In this document: in pieces, positions 24,055-31,453 of the stretch
Layout of the letters: every line of letters begins with the position of its first letter
How positions within the stretch are numbered: the stretch's first letter is position 1
NCBI GenBank assembly: GCA_023410595.1
Contig: JAEYPO010000008.1
Span: 1-55,744, forward strand
DNA: 55,744 nucleotides
Reading direction: 5' to 3'
Source of the DNA: Bacillota bacterium
Lineage (GTDB): Bacteria > Bacillota > Clostridia > Christensenellales > SZUA-584
Notes under the pieces: generated by a model
Database searches by the model: none
The model's input: the letters and a program-made list of their open reading frames with translations, nothing else
Told to the model about the DNA's origin: nothing
Translations under genes and position numbers: made by a program

Positions 24055-25512
24055 TTAAGACCTTCCGGTATAATTTGGAGCTTCTTTAGTGATATATATG
24101 TCATGCGGGTGGCTCTCCGTAAGCCCCGCATGCGTTATCTTTATGAACTTCGCTTCATTCCTCAGCACGTCGAGCGTAGGCGCGCCGCAATATCCCATGC
24201 CGGATTTAAGCCCCCCGACGAGCTGGAACACCGTGTCGCTAAGCGCTCCTTTAAAAGGAACTCTTCCTTCCACGCCTTCAGGCACGAGCTTGTCGGAGTT
24301 CTCCTGAAAGTACCTGTCTTTGCTGCCCTTCTGCATTGCGTCTACCGAGCCCATGCCGCGATATACCTTAAAGCTTCTGCCCTGGTATATTTCCGTTTCG
24401 CCAGGGCTTTCCTCAGTGCCCGCGAAAAGGCTGCCTATCATTACTGCCCACGCGCCCACCGCAAGCGCCTTTGTTATGTCGCCCGAAAACTTTATTCCGC
24501 CGTCCGCAATAACGCCTACGCCGTACTTTTCGGCGGCCTCGGCGCACTGCATCACGGCCGTAAACTGCGGAACTCCTATGCCCGCGATAACGCGCGTCGT
24601 GCATATCGAGCCGGGGCCCATGCCCACCTTTACGCAGTCCGCGCCCGCTTTAATCAGATCAACTGTGCCCTCCGGTGTGGCGACGTTGCCCGCGATGACC
24701 TGCAGCTCCGGATAATTGCTTTTAAGCCTCTCAACAGCGTTAAGCACGTTTTTGGTGTGGCCGTGCGCAGAGTCTATGGTTACGATATCTACTTTCGACG
24801 ATACGAGCGCAGCCGCTCTTTCCAGCATGTCTTCCGAAACGCCCAACGCCGCTCCCGCAAGCAACCTGCCGTTGGCGTCTTTTGCGGAATTAGGATATTG
24901 TATCGTCTTCTCAATGTCCTTTATGGTTATCAGGCCTTTTAGCATACCGTTTTCGTCGACGAGCGGCAGCTTTTCTATTTTGTGGCGGCCGAGTATCTCC
25001 TGAGCCTCGGCAAGCGTCGTCCCTATGGGAGCCGTCACGAGATTTTCTGAAGTCATCACTTCGCTTATCCTGCGCGAATAATCCGTTTCAAACCTGAGGT
25101 CGCGGTTGGTGAGTATGCCTACGAGCTTGCCGTTCTTAGTAATTGGAACGCCGGAGATGCGGTATTTCGCCATGAGCTCGTTAGCGTCGGAAATGCGGTG
25201 TTCGGGAGAAAGGTAAAACGGGTCGGTTATAACGCCGTGTTCGCTTCTCTTTACCTTGTCTACGTTGGAGGCCTGTGCTTCTATAGACATGCTTTTATGT
25301 ATTATGCCGACGCCGCCTTCTCTGGCGAGAGCTATCGCGAGCCTTGATTCGGTCACGGTATCCATCGCCGCGCTTAGTATAGGTATGTTCAGGCTTACCG
25401 TTTTCGTAAGCCTGGTTTTTACAGACACCTCAGACGGCGTCACTACGCTCTTTTTAGGCACAAGCAGGACGTCGTCGAATGTCAATCCCTCGCTTATTTC
25501 ATTAACCCGCAT
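24055..25512 (-). CDS. guaB: IMP dehydrogenase
   Basis: 485 residues. The TIM barrel is interrupted by two CBS domains (residues about 95-205). The active-site loop has the catalytic Cys in GPGSICTTRV, and the flap carries YRGMGSVDAM. It oxidises IMP to XMP with NAD, the step before GuaA. The ATG at 25512 is preferred because AAAGGCGG precedes it; the TTG 18 bases upstream lies before that site. Confidence 0.98.
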   Translation of the reverse strand: MRVNEISEGLTFDDVLLVPKKSVVTPSEVSVKTRLTKTVSLNIPILSAAMDTVTESRLAIALAREGGVGIIHKSMSIEAQASNVDKVKRSEHGVITDPFYLSPEHRISDANELMAKYRISGVPITKNGKLVGILTNRDLRFETDYSRRISEVMTSENLVTAPIGTTLAEAQEILGRHKIEKLPLVDENGMLKGLITIKDIEKTIQYPNSAKDANGRLLAGAALGVSEDMLERAAALVSSKVDIVTIDSAHGHTKNVLNAVERLKSNYPELQVIAGNVATPEGTVDLIKAGADCVKVGMGPGSICTTRVIAGIGVPQFTAVMQCAEAAEKYGVGVIADGGIKFSGDITKALAVGAWAVMIGSLFAGTEESPGETEIYQGRSFKVYRGMGSVDAMQKGSKDRYFQENSDKLVPEGVEGRVPFKGALSDTVFQLVGGLKSGMGYCGAPTLDVLRNEAKFIKITHAGLTESHPHDIYITKEAPNYTGRS

Positions 25513-25554
25513 ATTGAAACCGCCTTTCAAAGATTTGAAATCTTGTTTTGTTAA

Positions 25555-25583
25555 ATATTAAATGCATAAGGCCCTGTTGTCAA
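25555..25583 (-). promoter_or_regulatory. guaBA promoter
   Basis: TTGACA, 17 bases, TAATAT: near-consensus, about 45-70 bases upstream of guaB. The leader is too short for a purine riboswitch. Confidence 0.8.
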
Positions 25584-25613
25584 CTGCGCAAAAATTCATA
25601 TAAGGCAACACGC

Positions 25614-26567
25614 CTATTTTCGCGACAACCGTTCTTTTACCTGCTTTAAGCCCGGCATGGACGGTATGCCGCCCTTGCCTTCGACGCAAAGCGACGCCGC
25701 AGCGCACGCGAAATCCGCGTAATCACGCATATCGCACTGCGATAATTCGTTAAGCTTTTTGCCGTCCTGTATAAAGCGGTAAAGCACGCCTGCAGTAAAA
25801 CAGTCCCCCGCGCCCGTGGTATCCACAACGTTTGCGCTGTAGGCGCTTACCGCCCCTGTACCGGCAGCGCCGCCGTATACCGCGCCTTCGCCTCCCAGTG
25901 TGATGAACACGAGCTTTACGCCGCGCCGCAAAAGCATCTCAGCCGCGCCTATATAATCTATATCTCCGAACAGAAACGACACCTCCGAATCGGAGATCTT
26001 AAGTATATCCGCGTATTCCAGGCCGCGCAGCATATATTCCCTCGCCGTTTCTTCGTTCTTCCACAGCGGCGCCCGGTAGTTCGGATCGTACGAAACGACG
26101 ACGCCGTTTTCTTTGGCGATTTTAAGCGCCGCGAACGTAGCGCTGCGAGCGGGCTCGTCGGTTAATGAAAGCGAGCCGAAATGAAACACTTTAGCCTGTT
26201 TTATCATATCGGGCTGAAGGTATTTCTCTTCGTACATTATATCCGCTCCGGGTTTCCTGTAAAACGAAAAATCCCTGTCGCCATTCTCAAAAAGGTGTAC
26301 GAACGCCAGCGTCGTGTTATAGTCGTCCGACATCACAAGCCCCGACGTGTCTACTCCCTTATACTCAAGCACCTGCTTTAAGTACCTGCCGAATACGTCG
26401 TTGCCCACCATGCCGAGGTACGCCGCGCTTACGCCGAACCCGGATATAGCTGCGGCTACGTTGGCTACGGCGCCTCCCGCGTTCTGCATAAACAGCTTTT
26501 GACCGCCCGACTCGCCCGACGGAGTAAAATCTATGAGCAGTTCACCCATCGTTAAAAAATCGTTCAT
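25614..26567 (-). CDS. PfkB-family carbohydrate kinase, probably fructokinase
   Basis: 317 residues of the ribokinase fold. Motifs are an N-terminal substrate region (GGAVANVAAAISGFG), the GMVGNDVFGRYL loop, and the C-terminal anion hole and catalytic Asp (VDTTGAGDCFTAGVL). The sequence is closest in style to fructokinases. The ATG overlaps the methyltransferase stop (ATGA), so it is co-translated with a murG operon whose other members are unrelated in function. Confidence 0.88.
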   Translation of the reverse strand: MNDFLTMGELLIDFTPSGESGGQKLFMQNAGGAVANVAAAISGFGVSAAYLGMVGNDVFGRYLKQVLEYKGVDTSGLVMSDDYNTTLAFVHLFENGDRDFSFYRKPGADIMYEEKYLQPDMIKQAKVFHFGSLSLTDEPARSATFAALKIAKENGVVVSYDPNYRAPLWKNEETAREYMLRGLEYADILKISDSEVSFLFGDIDYIGAAEMLLRRGVKLVFITLGGEGAVYGGAAGTGAVSAYSANVVDTTGAGDCFTAGVLYRFIQDGKKLNELSQCDMRDYADFACAAASLCVEGKGGIPSMPGLKQVKERLSRK

Positions 26568-28030
26568 CGATTTGCTCCCCGCTTAATAATAAATAATGTG
26601 GGCGATAAGCCCCCCGTCTCAAATACTTCCTCTTTTTCTATGAAAAATCCTTTTTTGGCCATCTCGTCGCGCAGCAGTTTTTTTTCCTGCGTGAAAAGAA
26701 ACGCGTAACCGTCCGTTTTAAGCAGCTTTAACAGTCTGTCCGCAAACCCCGCGTAAAGCTTTATATTTGAATCGTGCCCCGACACCCTTATGCCGAAAGG
26801 CATGTTCGATATTATCTCGTCGTATACGGCGCCGCCGTATCCCAGTATATCGCCTTTTAAAAGCGCTATCTTGAGGCCGCTCGCCTTTCTGTTTTCGCAC
26901 GCGGCTTTTATGGCTGCAGGCGAGATATCGACGCCCACGAGGGAGTTCGTCTTTTTAATGTATCCGCGCTCAATAAGCATAGTCGCGCTGCCGCAAAAAG
27001 GGTCGAGAACATCGGCATTATCTTTCATGTAAGGAAGGCATAAGCGCGTTACGCTCGCCGCCGCGACCGGGTTTATGCTTGCCGCTATCGACTGCTTCCT
27101 GTATTCGAAGCGCTTGTCCGAAAACACCGCGTACATTCTGCCGCGTATGCAGCGTATCTCGAACGAATACGCGGACGGGTTGTCGTAATAGCCGAACTCC
27201 GCGAGCCCCTTTGAGATTTCGTTTATGATTTCCCTGCGCTTATCCTGATTTAGGTGTCCTGCCTCTACGCGGTAAGGAGCCCCCTTTAGCCCCATAGCAT
27301 CCAGCGCTTCGGCAGCCTGTCCGTACGAACCCATGTCGCCGATATAATACAGCGCGTCGAGATAGCAGCGCAGTGCGCCCGTATGTTTTGTTTGAACGTC
27401 ATAAGCGCCTCTTACGTGTTTGCTTGCCGTAAAAACGCAATCCTTTGCGAGCAGTTCCGCGCGCAGCGCGCTCTCGTTTATGCATGTTAGCGTACATTCT
27501 TCCGGCAGAACAACGCTGGAAAGCTTCTGCGGTTCGATGCCCCTCGAAAGCGCTTTTTTTAGCGCTTCGGCTTCCTCCCTTACATGCTTGTCCTCTCCCG
27601 GCTCGATAACATAGCCTTTCAGGTACTTTGCGGGATCGGACGTGTTGCCGAGCGCAAGTATTATCGACGGACGTACGAAACGTATCCGCTCGGACGCAAG
27701 CGCGCGCGCCAATCTTCCGGCGCATTCGTCGGGAGCGCATAACCCTATAAGCGCAAACGCGGTTTTCCTCGCTTTATCGTCGCTTATGCCTGTAAGCTTG
27801 TCCGCGTCGCGAATGACAAGAGGCTTTATCTGCTCGCGCGGGGTTTTCCGTTTACAGGCGTCGGTCAGCGCTCGCAGCGCCGCCCGCTGCCTGCCGCCGA
27901 ACACAAGAGCGTATATTCTCTGCACGGAACCTTCCGCTTCGAGCATCTGCTCAAGAAGTTGTTTCTTTTCCACCGTCGCGGCCGTTATATATTTTGTTAC
28001 GAGTTCTTCAAGAGCTTGATTTCTCAGCAT
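26564..28030 (-). CDS. RNA methyltransferase-like protein (Trm14/RlmL type) with helical N-terminus
   Basis: 488 residues. The C-terminal 160 residues are a Rossmann methyltransferase: SAM motif I region VLDPFCGSATMLIERG, VGVDIS, and motif IV NMPFG, which is typical of guanine-N2 RNA methyltransferases. The first 200 residues look like HEAT-type helical repeats (ERIRFVRPSIILALGNTSDP) rather than a clear THUMP domain. The middle part (residues 230-330) resembles the pre-methyltransferase region of RlmL and Trm14. The target RNA is unknown. It overlaps murG by 23 bases and has an AAAGGTGATAATGG-type start region. Confidence 0.75.
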   Translation of the reverse strand: MLRNQALEELVTKYITAATVEKKQLLEQMLEAEGSVQRIYALVFGGRQRAALRALTDACKRKTPREQIKPLVIRDADKLTGISDDKARKTAFALIGLCAPDECAGRLARALASERIRFVRPSIILALGNTSDPAKYLKGYVIEPGEDKHVREEAEALKKALSRGIEPQKLSSVVLPEECTLTCINESALRAELLAKDCVFTASKHVRGAYDVQTKHTGALRCYLDALYYIGDMGSYGQAAEALDAMGLKGAPYRVEAGHLNQDKRREIINEISKGLAEFGYYDNPSAYSFEIRCIRGRMYAVFSDKRFEYRKQSIAASINPVAAASVTRLCLPYMKDNADVLDPFCGSATMLIERGYIKKTNSLVGVDISPAAIKAACENRKASGLKIALLKGDILGYGGAVYDEIISNMPFGIRVSGHDSNIKLYAGFADRLLKLLKTDGYAFLFTQEKKLLRDEMAKKGFFIEKEEVFETGGLSPTLFIIKRGANR

Positions 28031-29081
28031 CCATTATCACCTTTACGACGTTGTCGGCCGCGCTTGCGGCCTTATTCGCCATCATTCTGCCGCGCAGCTT
28101 TTCCCTGTCGCGGTAAAGATTGTTTATGCCCTCAAGCAGCGTTTCCTCTGTCATGCATTCCTGTTCGAGTACGTGAGAAAACCCTTTATCCGCGAAATAG
28201 CCAGCGTTCTGCAGCTGGTCTCCCCTGCTGGCTGTTTTAGGGAGCGGTATCAGCAGCGCAGGAATGGAAAGTGCGAGTATCTCGAACACAGCCGTCGCTC
28301 CCGCGCGGGACAGCATCACGTCCGTCGCGGCGTATACGTCCGCAAGCTGCTTGCCCACATACTCGAATTGCTTGTAACCCACGGGCAGCATATCGTAAGA
28401 AAGATTCTGCTTCCCTCTGATATGCGCGACGTCGAACGTTTTAACGAGCATGGGCAGTGCGGCGTCAAGAACATCGTTAATAGCTTTAGCGCCAAGGCTG
28501 CCACCCATTATCAGCAGCACCGGCTTTTTGCCTGAAAACCCGCAGAAATCAAGGCCCTTTTGCCTCTCGCCGCGCAGAAGCTCCTCTCTTATGGGCAGCC
28601 CTGTGTAGACGCCCTTTCCTTCGGGTACGTGCTTAAGCGTCGTCTCAAAAGCGACGCAAACCTTTGAAGCTCTCGGTATGCATATCCTGTTTGCAAGCCC
28701 CGGCGAATAATCCGATTCGTGCAGCACGACGGGTATGCTCAGCCTGTGAGCAGCCATTACAACGGGCACGCCCACATAGCCGCCTTTAGAGAACACAGCA
28801 GCTGGCCTTATTTTTTTCAATATCCTCTCGGCTTTTAAGAATCCTGCAAATATCTTGAACGGATCCGTAAAGTTTTTTACACTGAAATAGCGCCTCAGTT
28901 TGCCCGCGCTGATTATATGATACGGAATGTCGGTACCCGCTATGATCTCGCGTTCCATTCCTTCCTTCGTGCCTATGTATTCTATATCGTAACCCTTTTC
29001 TTTGAGCTTGGGGATAATCGCTAAGTTCGGCGTAACATGGCCGGCCGTTCCGCCTCCGGTCAGCACAACAGTTTTTCTCAT
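28008..29081 (-). CDS. murG: UDP-GlcNAc transferase MurG
   Basis: 357 residues, usual length. The Gly-rich loops are clear: TGGGTAGHVTPNLAI at the N-terminus and MGGSLGAKAIND in the middle. SRAGATAVFEI is the donor-site helix and QLQNAGYFADKG lies near the end. It adds GlcNAc to lipid I on the inner face of the membrane to give lipid II. It starts a three-gene operon here, away from the usual division-wall cluster. Confidence 0.97.
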   Translation of the reverse strand: MRKTVVLTGGGTAGHVTPNLAIIPKLKEKGYDIEYIGTKEGMEREIIAGTDIPYHIISAGKLRRYFSVKNFTDPFKIFAGFLKAERILKKIRPAAVFSKGGYVGVPVVMAAHRLSIPVVLHESDYSPGLANRICIPRASKVCVAFETTLKHVPEGKGVYTGLPIREELLRGERQKGLDFCGFSGKKPVLLIMGGSLGAKAINDVLDAALPMLVKTFDVAHIRGKQNLSYDMLPVGYKQFEYVGKQLADVYAATDVMLSRAGATAVFEILALSIPALLIPLPKTASRGDQLQNAGYFADKGFSHVLEQECMTEETLLEGINNLYRDREKLRGRMMANKAASAADNVVKVIMDAEKSSS

Positions 29082-29109
29082 ATTAAAACCCTCTCGATGT
29101 TATTTTTCA

Positions 29110-29118
29110 ATTATATCA
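29110..29118 (-). promoter_or_regulatory. extended -10 promoter of the murG operon
   Basis: TGATATAAT (TG, one base, consensus TATAAT) lies about 30 bases upstream of murG on the minus strand. A TTGATA is present, but the 20-base spacing is too long, so an extended -10 is more likely. Confidence 0.5.
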
Positions 29119-29355
29119 CAAAAAATAAAACGCACTATCAAAATCTTGCCGCTGATACCCGAATCTCCATAAAGGTAATCAGGACTTTATCTGCCATGCC
29201 GCGCATTTCCAGGGACAGGTTCCAAAAAGCAATGCAATATGAAAAGGGCGTAAGATTAACACCCGAATTTAAGCGGGGTACATGATATATACCTCAGCTG
29301 TTCAGCGCCGGAATGCGCAGACTTAAAGACTTATCTTTGGCTATGTATATATACG

Positions 29356-29703
29356 TTATTGCTTGTTCTTTATCATTTTTGTTATGCTGTCGAGCTTTTT
29401 GCGCTGCGACGAATCCATCATGGGCGCAACGTTTTTCACGAACGCGTCCAGCATCTCGTTGGAAAACGATCCGTCTTTGCGCCCGCTCTGTACCATCCGT
29501 TCAAGGTCGCCCATAAGCTCGTTTTCGTTCTTGTTCTCATATTTTGATATTACTTCCTGCATGTTCTGTATGTCTTTGTTGTCAACTTTATCGAGATCCG
29601 CGCTTATTTTGGCTTTTTGGGCCATATTATAAATATCCTGTTTATTTACCGGCGTCTTCCCGGATCTTTGATTTTTCATCTGCCTCAGATCTTTTTTAGG
29701 CAT
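29356..29703 (-). CDS. small basic protein of unknown function
   Basis: 115 residues, highly charged (N-terminus MPKKDLRQMKNQRSGK), predicted helical, with no membrane segment. The C-terminal part (MLDAFVKNVAPMMDSSQRKK) resembles the end of the divergent gene at 29830, which also has Met-rich helices. A GAGGAACGCC-type site precedes the ATG. The conserved look and divergent pairing suggest a real gene, but I cannot name a function. Confidence 0.6.
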   Translation of the reverse strand: MPKKDLRQMKNQRSGKTPVNKQDIYNMAQKAKISADLDKVDNKDIQNMQEVISKYENKNENELMGDLERMVQSGRKDGSFSNEMLDAFVKNVAPMMDSSQRKKLDSITKMIKNKQ

Positions 29704-29829
29704 ATGGCGTTCCTCCTCATTCGCTGTGTGAATTTCAGTAATATGTATATTCTTTTAGGCCTTGCTTTGTGCACAGCGGATGTTTGGGCGGCATACAATA
29801 GAAGAGATTAAAGATAAGGAGACAACGCT

Positions 29830-30492
29830 ATGCTAAGATTCCCGTACAGCGGCCGGCCGGCGCCGCAGCGCAGCGACCCCGTGAGGCGGCAGCCTGCTCC
29901 GCAAAGCAAGGTAAGTTACGAAGACCTGATGAGAAACGCATCGTTCTCGTCCGAACTGAGCTTTCTTCTGGCGATGGTGTTAAAGGACGGAATGAGACAA
30001 GACAGGCTATTAAGCATGCTCAAAGAGATAGAGCCTTATGTCTCCGCGGGAGATAAAGCGGCGATACATAGCGTCATAGGCGCGATACAGATGTCTGACG
30101 ATTTCAGAAGGAGCGGCCCCGACGACTGGCCCCCCCGCCCGAATGCCGGCCTTGCGGATTATTCCAAATTCTCGCGGCAGCATTCGCTTCTTGACATAAT
30201 GCAAAAATATGCAGAACGGGATACGGGCAATATGATGCAGAACCTTCAAAGGTCGGTAAATATGCAGGAAAACTTTGAAAAGATGCTTAGGCGCATGGAA
30301 AAGCTGCGCAGAATGAATAATTCGTCGCCCGAAGATATGTTCGAGGCCATTTCAATGTTCATGCCTCCCGCGGAGCAGGCCAATATCCGCAACATGCAGA
30401 ACATGATACGCATGATGGGGTCTATGAAGAATTTCCGCCCGGAAGATATAATGAAATTCATGGGCGGCATGAACATGGGCGGCGGCAGTTAG
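29830..30492 (+). CDS. Met-rich helical protein of unknown function
   Basis: 220 residues with a TAAGGAGA site before the ATG. It has a Pro/Arg-rich N-terminal 25 residues, a predicted helical middle, and a Met/Asn/Arg-rich C-terminal third (IRNMQNMIRMMGSMKNFRPE) ending in a Gly/Met tail. The composition suggests protein-protein or membrane-surface contact. It is divergent from the 115-residue protein, with 126 bases between. Confidence 0.65.
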   Translation: MLRFPYSGRPAPQRSDPVRRQPAPQSKVSYEDLMRNASFSSELSFLLAMVLKDGMRQDRLLSMLKEIEPYVSAGDKAAIHSVIGAIQMSDDFRRSGPDDWPPRPNAGLADYSKFSRQHSLLDIMQKYAERDTGNMMQNLQRSVNMQENFEKMLRRMEKLRRMNNSSPEDMFEAISMFMPPAEQANIRNMQNMIRMMGSMKNFRPEDIMKFMGGMNMGGGS

Positions 30493-30538
30493 CCCAAGGT
30501 TTTAGTGCAAAGTATTTATATACGGCGTTTGAATGTTG

Positions 30539-30544
30539 TATAAT
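30539..30544 (+). promoter_or_regulatory. -10 box upstream of the DUF1295 gene
   Basis: A perfect TATAAT lies 32 bases before the DUF1295 start. The -35 match is poor, so only the -10 is claimed. Confidence 0.35.
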
Positions 30545-30576
30545 GACACATGACTGTTTTTGGAGGGTGCCGTTAT

Positions 30577-31449
30577 ATGACAAAGCTTTCAAGACCCGCT
30601 TCCCTTATTATTGTTGCCGCCGTGTATATTATTTCTTTCGCTGCGGGCGTTCTCGTTTTTTGTTTGCTTTCGGGCACTTTTGATACGCTGCTCTCTTTTC
30701 TTGCCGCGGACGCCGCCGCCGCTGTCGTCGTCTGGCTTGCCGGCGTGGTATTCAATAACGCGAGCATGTACGACCCTTACTGGAGCGTAGCCCCTATAGT
30801 ACTTATCATTGCGTTTATTACTCTCGCCCAAAACATTAACGCCGTTTCGCTATTATATTTATTATTATTCCTGTTTTGGGGCGTAAGGCTGACGCTTAAC
30901 TGGATTATCGGCTGGAAAGGCATGCGGCATCAGGACTGGCGATATACCATGCTGCGCGATAAGAACCCAAAGCTGTGGTTTTTAACAAACTTTTTCGGCA
31001 TAAACATGCTGCCTACGCTGTTCGTGTTTGCAGGGCTGATACCCGCTTACTACGCCATAATAAACGGAACGTGCGTAAACGTTGTAACGGTGCTGGGCGC
31101 CGCAATATGCGCGGGCGCGGTGCTGCTCGAGATAGTATCCGACGCCCAGATGCGCTCTTTCAGGCGCGCTGCGCAAAACGGCGGCTTAAATATGGATACG
31201 GGCCTGTGGCGCTATTCGCGGCATCCTAATTACCTTGGCGAGGTTTCGTTCTGGTGGGGCGTCTGGGTGATACAGATAAGCGTAGTTCCCGGTATCGTAT
31301 GGACGGTATTTGCGCCCATAGCAATGACGCTTCTTTTCGTGTTCATAAGCATACCGATGATGGAAAAACGCCTGCTTGAGACAAAGCAGGGCTACGCCGA
31401 ATATAAAAAAGCAACATCGATGCTGATGCTGCTCACTAAAAGACGTTGA
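30577..31449 (+). CDS. DUF1295 / steroid 5-alpha-reductase-like membrane protein
   Basis: About 290 residues with 6-7 membrane segments. The C-terminal motif LWRYSRHPNYLGEVSFWWG is the hallmark of this family and of isoprenylcysteine methyltransferase-like enzymes. VRLTLNWIIGWKGMRHQDWRY precedes it, read in parts VRLTLNWI and GWKGMRHQDWRY. The bacterial substrate is unknown; the NAD(P)H-dependent reductase role comes from eukaryotic relatives. The ATG at 30577 follows a GGAGG site by about 10 bases. It is convergent with uvrA, 4 bases apart. Confidence 0.8.
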   Translation: MTKLSRPASLIIVAAVYIISFAAGVLVFCLLSGTFDTLLSFLAADAAAAVVVWLAGVVFNNASMYDPYWSVAPIVLIIAFITLAQNINAVSLLYLLLFLFWGVRLTLNWIIGWKGMRHQDWRYTMLRDKNPKLWFLTNFFGINMLPTLFVFAGLIPAYYAIINGTCVNVVTVLGAAICAGAVLLEIVSDAQMRSFRRAAQNGGLNMDTGLWRYSRHPNYLGEVSFWWGVWVIQISVVPGIVWTVFAPIAMTLLFVFISIPMMEKRLLETKQGYAEYKKATSMLMLLTKRR

Positions 31450-31453
31450 ACAT

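Noticed and set aside
24037..24942. 301-codon + frame opposite guaAB
   Set aside because: It lies fully antisense to guaB and is Arg/Tyr/His-rich, as expected of a shadow in G+C-biased codons.
25513..25554. purine riboswitch before guaB
   Set aside because: The leader is only about 45 bases and lacks the conserved junction.
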